From assembly GCA_035048495.1 (NCBI GenBank), contig CM068545.1, positions 19,316,741-19,380,740 on the forward strand: a stretch of DNA of 64,000 nt, read 5' to 3'. Position 1 is the stretch's first letter. Every line of letters starts with the position of its first letter. The notes beneath the pieces are model-generated. The model had not been told where the DNA came from. It ran no database searches and saw only the letters and a program-made list of their open reading frames with translations. Made by a program: the position numbers and the translations under genes. Below are positions 1-10,998 of the stretch, in pieces. The stretch is from Euptelea pleiosperma. Taxonomy: Eukaryota > Streptophyta > Magnoliopsida > Ranunculales > Eupteleaceae.

Positions 1-168
1 TTTTGGACATTTCATACTTTTGTTTTGTTTTCTCAGTTGGGAGAAAATGAAGACCGTTGGCTAATCCTTCATAGTTTCACAGCGGCGTGTCACCGACCAT
101 CTCTTTACAAAGAACATAAATGTCTCCACGTGATCCCAAGCAAGTAAAAAACGAAAGGCACAGTAGAA

Positions 169-494
169 GAGTAGAACTTTGCTGACCGCCGCCGGTCAGT
201 AAAGTTACTTACCGCCTATAATATGGCCACGTGGCATATTTTTAGAGATTTTGGCCCAATTAGTGATTTCTAAGCGTTGGATTGGAGTCGTTTTCATGGG
301 TTGATTTTTAACCATGAATTTGAGCATTATTGACCATTAATTGAGGTACAAAGATCCAAAGGTTCGAAGTCACTAATCAGGCTTATTTTTGGTCTGTTGG
401 TCCACATAGGGATTGGTCAAACATCCATACGGTCATCATCCTCTAAAAGTGTGACACGTGGCTCATATTAAGGGCGTCCAGCAAAGTTCTACTC
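169..494. mobile_element. Fold-back MITE (Mutator-like?) upstream of the DUF688 gene
   Basis: The ends are inverted repeats: GAGTAGAACTTTGCTGAC on the left and its near complement ending in GCAAAGTTCTACTC on the right. A 7-bp direct repeat, agtagaa, flanks it (162-168 and 495-501). The end resembles the GAGTAAAACTTTG end of the two 9-bp-TSD elements at 7601 and 55473, so it may belong to the same Mutator-like group. It lies about 100 bp upstream of the probable transcript start of the DUF688 gene and could contribute promoter sequence. The exact boundary and TSD length are uncertain. Confidence 0.6.
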
Positions 495-599
495 AGTAGA
501 ATATCTAATCTAAAAAACGCATTTTTGTAAAAAAAAAACGGGAATTCCGGAATCCCGAATTCTCCATTTCCGGCGGGTAACTTAAACGCGGCGAGGAAG

Positions 600-1342
600 G
601 AAGCAAAAGAGTACAAAGGGGTTTATCCCTTACTCGCTCTTTTCCTTTATTTTAGTGAAACCCAATCTCCGAAGCTACTCTCACTCTCTCTCTCTTTCCC
701 GGGAAAAAAAAGGAAAAAAAAAACGAATTTTCTGGATCGGCGATTCTTGCCAGGTATTCTTTCCTTCTATATTTGAATTGATTTTATTGTTGATGTTGAT
801 TTTGGAGAAAAATTAGGATTTTGTTTATCTGAGCTATTAGAATCCAAATTTAGTAGAGAATCTGGAATTTAGATTGTTGCTGAAGTTTTTTTTTTCGAAA
901 ATTAAGGTTTGTTGATACTAGTTTCTGTGGAGAATGAGGATTGAATTTGCTATGAAGTGTTTTTGGAGGAAAAATTGTTTTTTTTTTTTTGTGTAGGGTT
1001 TCTTTTGTTCTTGTCAATTCAGCTTGTTTTGGTAGCAATTTTGTTTGATTATTGCTGTCTTTTTTGAGAAAAAATGGGTTTTTTGTTCATGTTTTGGTGG
1101 TAATTAGCTTCTGAAGTGTTTTTCGTTCGATTCTTTGTTGTTTTGAAGAAAAAATGTTTTTGCTTTCTTCCCTCAAAGGAGAACTGTTTTAGTGTGATTT
1201 ATTTATTTATTTTTTATTATAAGTTGGTGTCTTGCATTTTTTTTTTCTTTCATTGTTTAGGAACTCTGCTCAGTTGGATTGAACTTTGAATTGAAGGGGG
1301 TCGTCTACAGAATTTGCTTGGTTTGATATACAGATAAATCTC
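600..1342 (+). promoter_or_regulatory. Probable 5' leader with leader intron of the DUF688 gene
   Basis: A pyrimidine-rich stretch with CT repeats (about 679-700) is typical of plant core promoters and leaders. A plausible donor CAG/GTATTC at 753/754 and a T-rich run ending in TTTAG at 1260 delimit a leader intron of about 507 bp (754-1260). The second leader exon then runs to the ATG at 1343. The intron is strongly T-rich on the + strand, as expected for a plant intron. The transcript start itself cannot be placed exactly. Confidence 0.55.
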
Positions 1343-3599
1343 ATGGAGGAAAAACAATTGGATTTTAATGCACCGCTTCTATCCGTTAGGCGATTCTCAT
1401 CTATTGGGGTTTCTCCGGAAGGGGATAACAGGAAGAGGGAGGAGAATTCCCTGCCCAAGAAACCTTCTTTTCCTCCTTACAAACCGGAATTGAAATCAGG
1501 CCCAGTGAGAAACGCCAGTGCGGTCCCCTTTCTGTGGGAGCAAATCCCTGGAAGACCCAAGGATGGAGGTGAGCCCCAGTTTCGACCTCTTGAGCGGCGT
1601 CCAACTGCTCCGAAACTCCCTCCTGGGAGGATTTTAGAAGTTAAACAACAGCCTTCAGAGAAAGAATTTGAAGACCCAAATGTCATTAGGCCCCAAAATG
1701 ATAAAGTCCTTCCTAATCGTCAAAAAGTTTTGCCTTTGGATGACAGTGGAACTAAATTGCAGAGCTCCAAAGAGAGCATGAAGGAAGAAGGGAGTTCTGA
1801 TTCGAAGGATGGTGATGATGCCTTCACTGATGCACTGGATACACTGTCCCGATCCGAGTCGTGCTTCTTTAACTGTAGTGTAAGTGGTGTGAGCGGCTTG
1901 GATGGTCCAGATGTTAAACCATCTGGAACTTTCTCGACTGATCCACAGACTCGGGATTTCATGATGGGCCGTTTCTTGCCCGCAGCCAAGGCAATGACTT
2001 CGGAGACACCACAGTATGCTTCAAGAAAACAACTTGTGACACGTGAACAACCAAGACAGTCGAGGAAGGTAGTCAATGGGGATAGAAGGCCTCCACTTTA
2101 TCAATATAGGCCTAACTTTGTACCACATTATGTCCAAGATACAGGGGAAGATGAAAGCGAAGATGAAGACGGCGGCTATGATGATCCTGGAAATTTATCA
2201 GCAAAAGCTTGTGGGTTATTTCCTCGGTTTTGCTTAAAGAATTCCTTCTTACTTCTAAATCCAGTCCCAGGGATGAAAGTTAGGAGCCGAGCTCCCTTGT
2301 CATCTGTCCGAAAAGTTAGCACACAGGCCAAAACTGCATATTATGGATCTCACTGTGAAACTGATGATGAGGTAGCCCTAGAACTCTTTGTAATGTTGTT
2401 GTTATCATCCAATACAAATCTTTATTGATTTTTTTTTTTTTTTGGTACTCTTATCTTTACAGCACAATTGGGACAATGTCTATAAACACAAACTAATGGA
2501 TGACCTTCAACCGCCTGGCCCCCATGAGGATGAGAGTAAGCTGACAAGTGAATCAAAACAGCTTACGATCTGGAGTGGTTCTCAAACACCTGATGGATCA
2601 TCTCCCTTCAGGCATTCAAGTGTTGGTGGAATATCACCTTACCGGAATGAAGCACCTCAGACTCACTTTCAGGAAGGAATGGGTTTTCTTGGCATTCCCA
2701 AACAAGTTAAGAATTTCAAGGCGAACAGTTTTGATCCATATAAGAAAGACTGTAATGGATTTCCCCAAATATCATCCCATCAGAGAAGTAAACGAGGGTC
2801 AGGCTCCCTGAGCCCTACGGTTGAGAAAACTCTGTATGTAGATTCTGTACATGTGGTGGAAACTCCAAAGTCGAACTCGAGTTCTTCAGATACCAAGGGG
2901 TTGACAGATTATATGGACAAAGATTCTGAGGTTCTGGTAGATATTCGGGGAATGGAAGAAACTCCTGATGCAGAACCTTGCCTTCAAGATATCAACCACT
3001 TGAATATTTCAAAGGAACGAGGCATATTTCAACCGAAAATCTCTGAGACTGTTGGTGCTGATTTGCAATCTTTCTCTGACAGATTAAATCTTGGAGGGCA
3101 CATAGACAGCATGGAGAGCTTCAGAAAAGATGATGTTCTTGATCAGGAATCTAGGTCCATAGTGTGTTCAAAGGTGCCCATCAGTGGAAACCTGGAGTTT
3201 GACAACCCACAGACTTTAAAAGCAGATGATCGAGGAAATTCCAATGTCAGCTCTTTACAGCCGCCCCTTGCCCCACCTTTACCAAAATCACCTTCTGAGT
3301 CTTGGCTTTGGCGCACCTTGCCCTCCATTTCCTCCAAGAACCCATCTTCACGGTCATATCTAGGTGCCCAGTTCCATCCTAGAAAACAGGCTCCCAAGAC
3401 ATCCTCTATTGATCCCAAGTGGGAAACCATTGTCAAAACTTCTAATGTACACCACGGCCATTTACGATTTTCTGAGGTAATCTTTGATAGTTATATCAAT
3501 GGTTGAAGATTCATTGGTAAGCAAACAAAGTTGCATTAACATTCTTTCTCATTTGGCCAGGAACTAATAACATCTGTATCACATCAATCCGAAACTTAA
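1343..3599 (+). CDS. DUF688 family protein, three coding exons
   Basis: Exons 1343-2371, 2463-3476 and 3561-3599 join in phase 0 through introns of 91 and 84 bp (GAG/GTAGCC...TTTACAG; GAG/GTAATC...GGCCAG). They give a 693-aa protein. The family is recognised by the N-terminal motif at residues 61-73 (VPFLWEQIPGRPK) and by the C-terminal proline-rich stretch followed by SPSESWLWRTLPS. Between them the chain is rich in Ser, Asp and Glu, with an acidic run near residue 270, and looks disordered. No signal peptide, membrane segment or catalytic motif is visible. DUF688 proteins are plant-specific and have no established function. The ATG opens the long frame and follows an in-frame leader without other strong starts. 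The tiny last exon (12 residues, ending HQSET) is supported by splice consensus only. Confidence 0.87.
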
Positions 3600-6542
3600 A
3601 AAGTGCCGAGTTTTGAAGTTCTTGGGTTCCCTTACATGTTTTGGTCTTACAAGTGGAGGTTTCAATGAGTTCAAAGGTAATAAAATTCCCCCTTCTTTCT
3701 TTCATCTTTTTTGTGGAGGTGTCCCCTTTTCTAATATCATCTTTTATAATAGGGAACCGGAATTCAGAGTTCCCATTTCTTTTTGAAGTCAGAAGTGCAC
3801 GAATTAGTTACTGTTTATTCTCCTCTTACATCTCTGTGGGCTGATCAATAGTCTCATCAGGCAAACTTTATATTCTTGTACAAGTCATTAATTCATTAAA
3901 ATTAAAGTTTGTTGGGTGCTTTGTTTCTCTGTAATGATTATATTGTAAAATGAATCAGCAGCAACCATTTAAAAGAGTATGCTGCTGCCTTGGCAATGTA
4001 CATATTTATTTATGCATACTTCAATCAAATAGCAGGTTCTTTGTGATTCCTAGCACACAGCATTTGTTGCAGATGCTTTATTTGCTTAAGTCTATTATTT
4101 TAGCGATGCAAGTAATGGGGTATTGGATTAACTATGTGAACGCTCTTCTGTTCACAAGTTTATATAATTTGTCAGGTTCTAGACTGAATTATCTTCTCTT
4201 TCTTGGCTTCAGGCCCCACCACTGATGTAGCTTGTGGTGAGGATCGTCACTGATTCCAACCTGATAAATTCAAATATTTTCTCCGTAGAATTTCTTCATA
4301 TTTCACACCACCTTTTAAAAAGCAAATGTTTATCTGGGAAGAGTTTCCTACTGAGTCTAAAATTGACTTGTTCAGCCAGGTAACTCCAACAATGAGAATA
4401 CAAAGTTGGTGAAGAATTCCCCCATTTTATGATATATGCTATGAGTAATTGACATTCTACACATATTTGTGTGCTGGGACAGATGCAAAACTAGGGGGAA
4501 GCAGAAAAATAAGGACTACTAAACTGAATCTTTTTAAAATTGAAATGTATTGAGAGGCATTCACCACTTGCCACGCTAATAATTAGCAGTCATTAGTCAC
4601 ATATAGCCATACGGGCTCAAAATTATGAGTCACCTAAATAGAGCTAATCCTAGAAAATAATACAAAATTTCAATTAATCCAAACAACCAATAGAATCATA
4701 GTTTGAAGATCCTCACATTTGCTTTTTGGAAGGAAAGAATAGAAGGATTAAGAGGAAAAGAACAAAGTGAAAACAGCTAGGGCTTCTAGGCGACCATCTT
4801 GAACGAGTTTCAAAATTATCAGGAGTTGACTTTGAAGCTAACTGGCATTCAAGTTTTGATTTCAAGTCCTTTAACGGGAAGCATCCTCCAAGTGGAAGAG
4901 GTTAGAGGAAGATTGAAGTTAACTTGGATATTTTTTTATTTCACAGATTATTGACCTCATATCAAACTAAAACTCTCCTTCAGCCAAGCGAATGTGAGGT
5001 CTTAGGTTCTATCTTTTCTCCCTGAGGAGAGTTTTTGGTTGATATGAATGTGAACAAAATATTCTACACAGGCCATTAATCTCTCTGTTATATTTTTCAA
5101 AATAGAAGAAAGCATTCTTGATTTCCTCCCATCAAGAGGATGAAGCTGTCTGTTTTAGTTGCATAAGTACATTTATATTCACACTCAACCCTCAAATAAC
5201 ATATAATTATTGCGTATAGGAATGTATGATTCAGATTAAAACATGTACCTATCAGCTAATGTTGCAAGCACAAGTGCACACACTTATTGCTAGCATATCC
5301 CATCATTGGCTCAGTTGAATGCTTTGATATACTCAAGACACCCAAGCTATAAAACACACACATGTTGATAACTTGATACTGACACACATCCACACGCATC
5401 CTAACATGTACGAACACTATCAAAATTGTTGGGTATATGCTTCAGTGTTGGCATTTTTGTAGGTGTCAGTTGGACTAACATGCATTATCAGTTTATCACG
5501 ATATATCAAGCTGAAGTAATCTGAGATGCGGGTTACAAAAGATTTATATTCTTTCAGTTCCTTTTGCCCTTTACACCTTACTATCTTGCTAGTTTTTTAG
5601 GGTTAATAATCCTTAACCCAAACATTGCATAATCTTCAAATCTTTGCTGCTATTTTACGCAAACCCTGTTGTTCTGGAACTGCAATGTCCCTATCATTGT
5701 TGGAGCATTCTCATGTTTGAAATCTCATCATCGGAACCTCTATCATCCAAGACTCAACATAAAGCTACGGCTTCGACATTCTTTGCTTCTGTATAATTTG
5801 TCTTCTTATCCTTGTTCTTCTCTTTGCTTATGTTTTTCCATCTTCTTCTCCGTCCCTTCCTTTTTCTACGTCTGCTATTGTTGTTCTTCTTTTTCTTGAT
5901 TTTTTTTTTCCATTCAACTCTTAAACATCCAAAATGGAAAAGTGGCTCTAAATGTTTTTTTTTCTTCTTTGGACCTTCAGTGGATTCTAATTCCAATAGT
6001 AATAATCTCTAGTCCAAGGGCATTTTTGGGAGTCTGGTGGTGATGGTAATCATCAGTTCTGTTCCTATTCGTAAACATGTTTCTTGAAGATCCTGTTCAG
6101 GGGTTAACATCCACTTCAAATTGGAGAGCAAGAGAGGATTAAGAATAGTAATGGTATTGGTGATGATAATGCAGAGAGCTTAAGAATGATGTAAGAGCAT
6201 GCTGAAATTCGAAGTTATTTTCACTGCACTAAAAGCATCTACCTCAATAATTACATCCAAAAATTGTTTAGTCAAGTAGGCTGTGTCGTCATAATCTCCA
6301 GATGTATCCGCGACGACGATTGAGAGAGTAAGACCAGTAAAAATGAAGCCAAAAACTTAATCAAAGCCAAATTAATTATTGCTTTCAGTCTAATCATCAT
6401 TAAGGATTGGAAAATCAAGGTGGGGCCACTTACATCTGGTCGAAGTTAAGTGGTGGAACTTTTTCTGATTTTCTTGTTTTATATTCCTATTTCAGGGGAA
6501 GGTAGAGGGTAGAGGGATACTAGCGGAAAAATCTATGATATT
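3600..6542. other. 3' flank and intergenic DNA
   Basis: The first few hundred bases are probably the 3' UTR of the DUF688 gene; AT-rich poly(A)-signal-like runs occur near 3890-3950. The rest is AT-rich with no convincing gene. Short open frames around 5670-6010 come from a T/C-rich low-complexity stretch. No retroelement domain or terminal repeat was recognised here. Confidence 0.5.
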
Positions 6543-6912
6543 GACTTTTGTATCAAAATTTTGATGCAGTTCCTAAATTTGCCACATAAATTTGCCACAT
6601 AGTAGACTCTTTCGGTCCCACTGCCCCCCTGAATATTTGGCACACACCTTGATGGACCCACACACCAAAAATCAGTGTGATTAGTGATTTCTAGCCATTG
6701 GATTTGAGCACTTTTTATCATGGTCTTGAAACCAACTCATAGGCCTGTTCATAAAGCCCATGATGAAAAAAGTGCTCAAATGCTATGGCTAGAAATCACC
6801 AATCATGCTGATTTTTGGTGTGTAGGTCCATCATAGTGTGGGCCAAACGGTCAGGGGGTCTACTAGGTTGCAATTTGAGGGACTTCTGCATCAAAATTTT
6901 GATACAGAAGTC
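6543..6912. mobile_element. Fold-back element with arms of about 165 bp
   Basis: Left and right arms are imperfect complements. Both contain the palindromic core ATCAAAATTTTGAT and, further in, the block with caccaaaaatcag and gatttctagcca. The outer end reads GACTT(C)TGTATCAAAATTTT. No clear target duplication was found. The inner block recurs in other fold-backs of this window (about 370-410, 14.65-14.8 kb, 21.9 kb). Confidence 0.6.
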
Positions 6913-7600
6913 TGTATCAAAGAATAGCCCGATATGATTTAGGTGATTTTTTTTTCCTAGTTTTATATGGTGTTGCATCTTGCTTATGCTTCCAGTGGAG
7001 GCTACCAAACTAACGGCGTTGGGAAAGTAATGGGCTGCTTGTATACCCATGGTTTTTTTCAAAAATGTTTTTAAAACCAAAGCCTAAACTATGGGTGTAC
7101 TTGGCGCGTGATCATTGGTGAATGATTGCCGCTTCAAAAATGCCGCTGCTTCAAAAAATTTCTCTTTGATAAAGACATGGAGGACATATCCCTAAATCAT
7201 AAGAAACAGCCCCTCAGTAGAGTTGCACAATGCAACTCCGCAGAAGACAGAGAAAAAACTGTCTTGTCTTCTGCGGGTTGCATCGTTATAACGCCATTAA
7301 GGGACTGCTTCCTCTAAAGAAAAAGAAGAAAAGAGAAGAAAACTTGTGAAATCTACGTCACAGAAGAAAGGTGGAATCATTAATAAAAGAGGGGAGTGAT
7401 GTAGTCCACACCATTAATAAAAGCTGCCGAAAGCCGAAAGCCGAAAGTTCTTCAATTCTCATTTATTCAGCTACGGTTGGGAGAAAAAAAAATTCATTAC
7501 ATACGTGGGCCTTCAAATTCCCCTCTTCGTCTTAAATTTCCACCAATGCACTTTTCTGTAGATATGCCCTTTTCAAATCATATCGGCCTCACTCAATGTA

Positions 7601-7838
7601 GGATAAAACTTTGATGACCGGGCCCTGTCATCGAAGGAGATGACAGGGCAGCAGATCACGGCACGTGTATTTTGTACGGACTGGTCACCTCGGCCTCACC
7701 ACACACGTACTCAGGTGAGTACTTGAGTGCTTTTTGCTAAAACACTCACCCGTGTACGTGTGCGGCCGAGGTGGTCCAACCGTACAAAATCCAGGTGCCG
7801 TAATCTGCTGCCCTGTCATCTCCTTCGAAGTTTTACTC
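7601..7838. mobile_element. Mutator-like MITE with 9-bp target duplication
   Basis: An almost continuous hairpin. The left arm starts GGATAAAACTTTGATGACC and the right arm ends GAAGTTTTACTC. The arms share the block with gagatgacagggcagcag and the block around cacctcggcc. Flanks ctcaatgta (7592-7600) and ctcaaggta (7839-7847) agree at 8 of 9 positions. A relative with the same end and a 9-bp duplication lies at 55473-55740. Confidence 0.72.
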
Positions 7839-8089
7839 CTCAAGGTATACTTACCTGGTGATTTCTGAATGAGGGACGGCTTTAAGAGGAATGCTAGCTA
7901 GTAACTCCTTAAGGTGTTGCACAACTGTAACCCACAAATTGCAAGGAAAAAAATGTTATATTTTAATTCAAAGATGTGGTTTTAGAATCAGTACTTTTTC
8001 TTGTTTTTCGCAGGGTTGCATCTGTGCAACTCCACCAAGTGAAACAACTATTTACCCCAAAAGACCGACCTGTTGGGGAAAGGTGAAAC

Positions 8090-8219
8090 AAAAATTTTCA
8101 GAAAATAACGGTCGTTATGATATTTTTTCAGTGTTTTGACGGTACATAACGTAACGGGGGGAGGTCCAAATCCATTTAACGGCTGTTATTTTCGTTATAA
8201 CAGCGTTTTTTAAACCATG
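8090..8219. mobile_element. Truncated hAT-type MITE (CATGGTTTAAA family)
   Basis: The right end reads TTTTTTAAACCATG and is followed by gttgaaac (8220-8227). The sequence before the left edge is ggtgaaac (8082-8089), 7 of 8 identical. The interior has the family's aacggycgttat blocks. The left terminal bases differ from the family end, so this copy is truncated or decayed. Confidence 0.5.
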
Positions 8220-8404
8220 GTTGAAACTAATCTTTTTATCTCTAACACTTGCTAGCATTTCTCCAAAAAGTAATAACCAAATTAATTAAGAAGAGAAAGT
8301 AGTGGCAAATCTGTTGCACATGGGGTCCATTCGGTGATCTCATCCCCTTGAACCTTTTCTCTTCTTTCTTAGATGGAGGTACGACATCAACATCTAGTTA
8401 ATAC

Positions 8405-8915
8405 AACACTTGGTTCATTGCCTGGTGTGAACCTGACTGAGTCTAATTTCTTGGACTAGAAAAAGATGAAATTATATTTAACTTATATAGGACTAAGGGG
8501 ATTTGGACTAATTAGCCTCTAGGTCAGATGATGAGCCACCTAAACCCACAGAAACAAGTGGTGCAAAAGTGAAAAGGAATGTGAAAAATGGAGAGGTCTA
8601 GTCGTCTATCTAGTCGTCTCAGCCTAATGTACATTAATAAGACTAACAGTCCTAAGTACATAAAAGGTGTCATACCTTAAGGCCTTGGAAGAACCCTTCA
8701 CTGTCTCAACAAGAAAAATATTATGGGCCAGGGACAATCAAGACAAATAACCAAGTTCAAGAATTCTAGGAAAAAGTCAACGAAAACTACAAAATCTGGA
8801 CTCATTCAAACATAAAAACCAATGAGGAAAAGAGAGTGACATGCTTCTCTTTCTAGTGTCACAAGCGAGGCCACATGAAAAATGATTGCCTTGGCTATAA
8901 AGTTTGGCTAGGAAT
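8405..8915 (+). pseudogene. Decayed Ty1/copia gag remnant
   Basis: Around 8866-8898 the frame reads CHKRGHMKNDC, the second half of a retroviral-type CX2CX4HX4C zinc knuckle, with its first cysteine displaced by a small insertion and a stop. About 420 bp upstream a degenerate SNFLD-like stretch resembles the start of copia gag. Stops and frameshifts are frequent, and no LTRs could be assigned. It is a relic, not a gene. Confidence 0.5.
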
Positions 8916-9619
8916 GAAAGGTAGCACCCAATGTCTAGTGTGTTCAGAGTCTAATTTAGCCATATTATTCCACCTAATATACTTGGTGAATAGATTGGAG
9001 AGCCACTATTCACATTTCCAATTCCATGCAGGGATTCATAAGGAGCCATCCCAATCAATCCCAATCAAAATATACCGATCATAACATGGGTAATGAGTGG
9101 TAGAAGCTGAAGTCGAAGTTGTTGGACTTGTTCGTTAGTTTTTAGTAGTAGTGATATTGTTCTTGATTTAGAAGACACTTCATATGTTCCTTCAATATCT
9201 AGGAATTTGATACTCTACCATAATTTTAAGAATACTTTATTTTCGGCTCAACTGCCCTCGTTCAGCCAGTTTACAACCGATTTCTAATTTTTGAAATGGA
9301 CGTTAAAAAAAGTAAACGTAGATATTTTTTCTTAATTAACGTCTTCACAGAGAAGTCTTTAAAAGGTTTATATTAATTTTTAAAATTATTAAAATAGTTT
9401 TTTGAAATATTTCATCATTTTTTGCATTATTCTTACCCCCAGGTCATGGGTCGAACCATGAATTGTGGGCCGGATTGGACAATGGATGGTCGGGTCCTGA
9501 ACCCTGGGATTGGGACGTGACACCTCTTCATTTTACAAGAGTAGCAAAAGAAACCCCAAAAATATAAACTATCAGATTCTAGCTTGCTCACTCACATTAC
9601 CCAAAATAATCAAAAATGA
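8916..9619. other. Intergenic DNA, no gene recognised
   Basis: AT-rich sequence. The segment near 9430-9530 (gggtcgaaccatg... gggacgtgaca) looks like a retroelement LTR piece, but no partner copy was found in the window. Confidence 0.4.
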
Positions 9620-9638
9620 CTTTAAATAGAAGTCTTTA

Positions 9639-10338
9639 TTTTTTTTATAAGGTAAAAAATTTATTGAAAGGGAAAGCAAGAAATAAGATACAAAAAACAA
9701 AAATACAAAGGAGGCCAAGACGGCCTCTGAAAAAGACAGAACAGAGGGACTAGTTGCCCCTACACATGATAGACTCCCATCTAAAGATCATGTCCTCGAA
9801 AGTAAGACCTTTACACTCCTCAAATAATTTGGACCATAGGAAGAGGTAGGCCTTGATAGAGATCACAATGCGAAGAGGGGATGTCTCCTTGCCTTGAAAG
9901 ATCCTCCTATTCGTCTCATTCCAGAGGACCCACCAAATTGTAAATGGCAAGAGGCTCTAAAGTCTATGCCCGCGCGGGGGGAAGCATTGAGAAGCCCAAC
10001 TCCCAATAGTCAGACTGACTGAGGCTTGGAGGATCCAATAAATGCCAAAGATATTGAAAAAAAGCCCCCATACTTCCCGAGCAAGCTTGCAGTTGAGGAA
10101 AAGGTGATTGACTGATTCTCCTGCTTCTTTGCACATCACACAGTAGTTAGGCACCACCCAATTCAATTCCTTTTTTATTAAGTTGTCCACAGTAAGAATC
10201 TTCTCAAGCAAGGCGCACCACACTAAAAAGGCTACTTTCAACGGTACCCTTGATCTCCAAACCTTTATCGAAGGGAAGTTCCCTAACCTAGCAAACTCTG
10301 GGTAGGCCGCTGACATCCTCCAAGGGAAGTCCCTTAAT
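9639..10338 (-). mobile_element. 5'-truncated LINE with perfect 19-bp target duplication
   Basis: The direct repeat ctttaaatagaagtcttta occurs at 9620-9638 and 10339-10357 with no mismatch. Between them, on the - strand, lies the 3' end of a non-LTR retrotransposon ending in a short poly(A) (a T-run at 9639 on the + strand). Only the last part of ORF2 is present, so reverse transcription stopped early. This is the normal outcome of target-primed insertion. The perfect duplication suggests a fairly recent event. Confidence 0.9.
9750..10316 (-). pseudogene. LINE ORF2 C-terminus, zf-RVT domain, interrupted
   Basis: The frame encodes the zinc-binding region found after reverse transcriptase in plant LINE ORF2 proteins. 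It contains VPLKVAFLVW, then CVMCKEAGESVNHLFLNC (the Cys/His cluster), then LWNETNRRIFQG. One in-frame TAG (9957-9959) splits it into two stretches in the same frame; otherwise it is continuous to its stop. Reverse transcriptase and endonuclease are absent because the copy is 5'-truncated. It belongs to the element at 9639-10338. Confidence 0.85.
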
Positions 10339-10357
10339 CTTTAAATAGAAGTCTTTA

Positions 10358-10998
10358 ACCCTGAAATCAAAGACAACCATCGGATCTTATCTTAATTTGG
10401 ACCAGGTTAATCCGCAAGATTACACTTCATGTAAAGAAAACAAAAGAAAATTTTCTTTCATGGGCGCTGCCCCAAAACCCCAGCTAGGGGGGTGGGGGGC
10501 AATCCCATCAGTTGGAACTGGAAGTGAGTTACCCATTCCTTGAAAAAACGGGACAGACTTAACCGGTGAAACCACCAATTTTTTTTGGGTTTGAGCTCTT
10601 AGCTATCAATTTGTTGATGTAGTGCACTGACAATAAAATTTAAATTCACTGGTTTAATCCCAGCTTACTCACCCAAAAAGAAATTTACCTAAATTCTCAA
10701 AAAATATGAAGTACAGTCTAATAATATATATACATCACGTATATGAATGAATGTGCAATTGCGTGCATGTGTTTCATAATTTGCAGCTCATCCCTTAGCT
10801 CTTGCAAACCAAACATTAGTTCTCCTATCAACTACACCGACAAGAACTACATTCAAGACAACTATAGTATTAATGCATGCGTGGGATCATCCTTTTAATT
10901 TAACAAATAAACACTGAACAAAATCTATTATTTTTTGGCTTCTAAGACAAGTACTTATAAGATCTCACTCCTATGCTCAAACATGACATGGTCAGATC
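10358..10998. other. Intergenic DNA downstream of the GARP gene
   Basis: No coding potential was seen. The 3' UTR of the - strand GARP gene probably occupies the part nearest 10998. The G/C-rich stretch at 10460-10530 (gggcgctgcccc...) resembles retroelement leader sequence but has no partner here. Confidence 0.4.

Noticed and set aside
2372..2428. C-terminal VALELFVMLLLSSNTNLY of the first DUF688 frame
   Set aside because: Intron read-through; the phase-0 donor at 2372 and acceptor at 2462 join the two long frames.
5669..6012. Open frames rich in Leu, Phe, Ser (+) and Lys, Arg (-)
   Set aside because: Produced by T/C-rich low-complexity DNA; no conserved motif.
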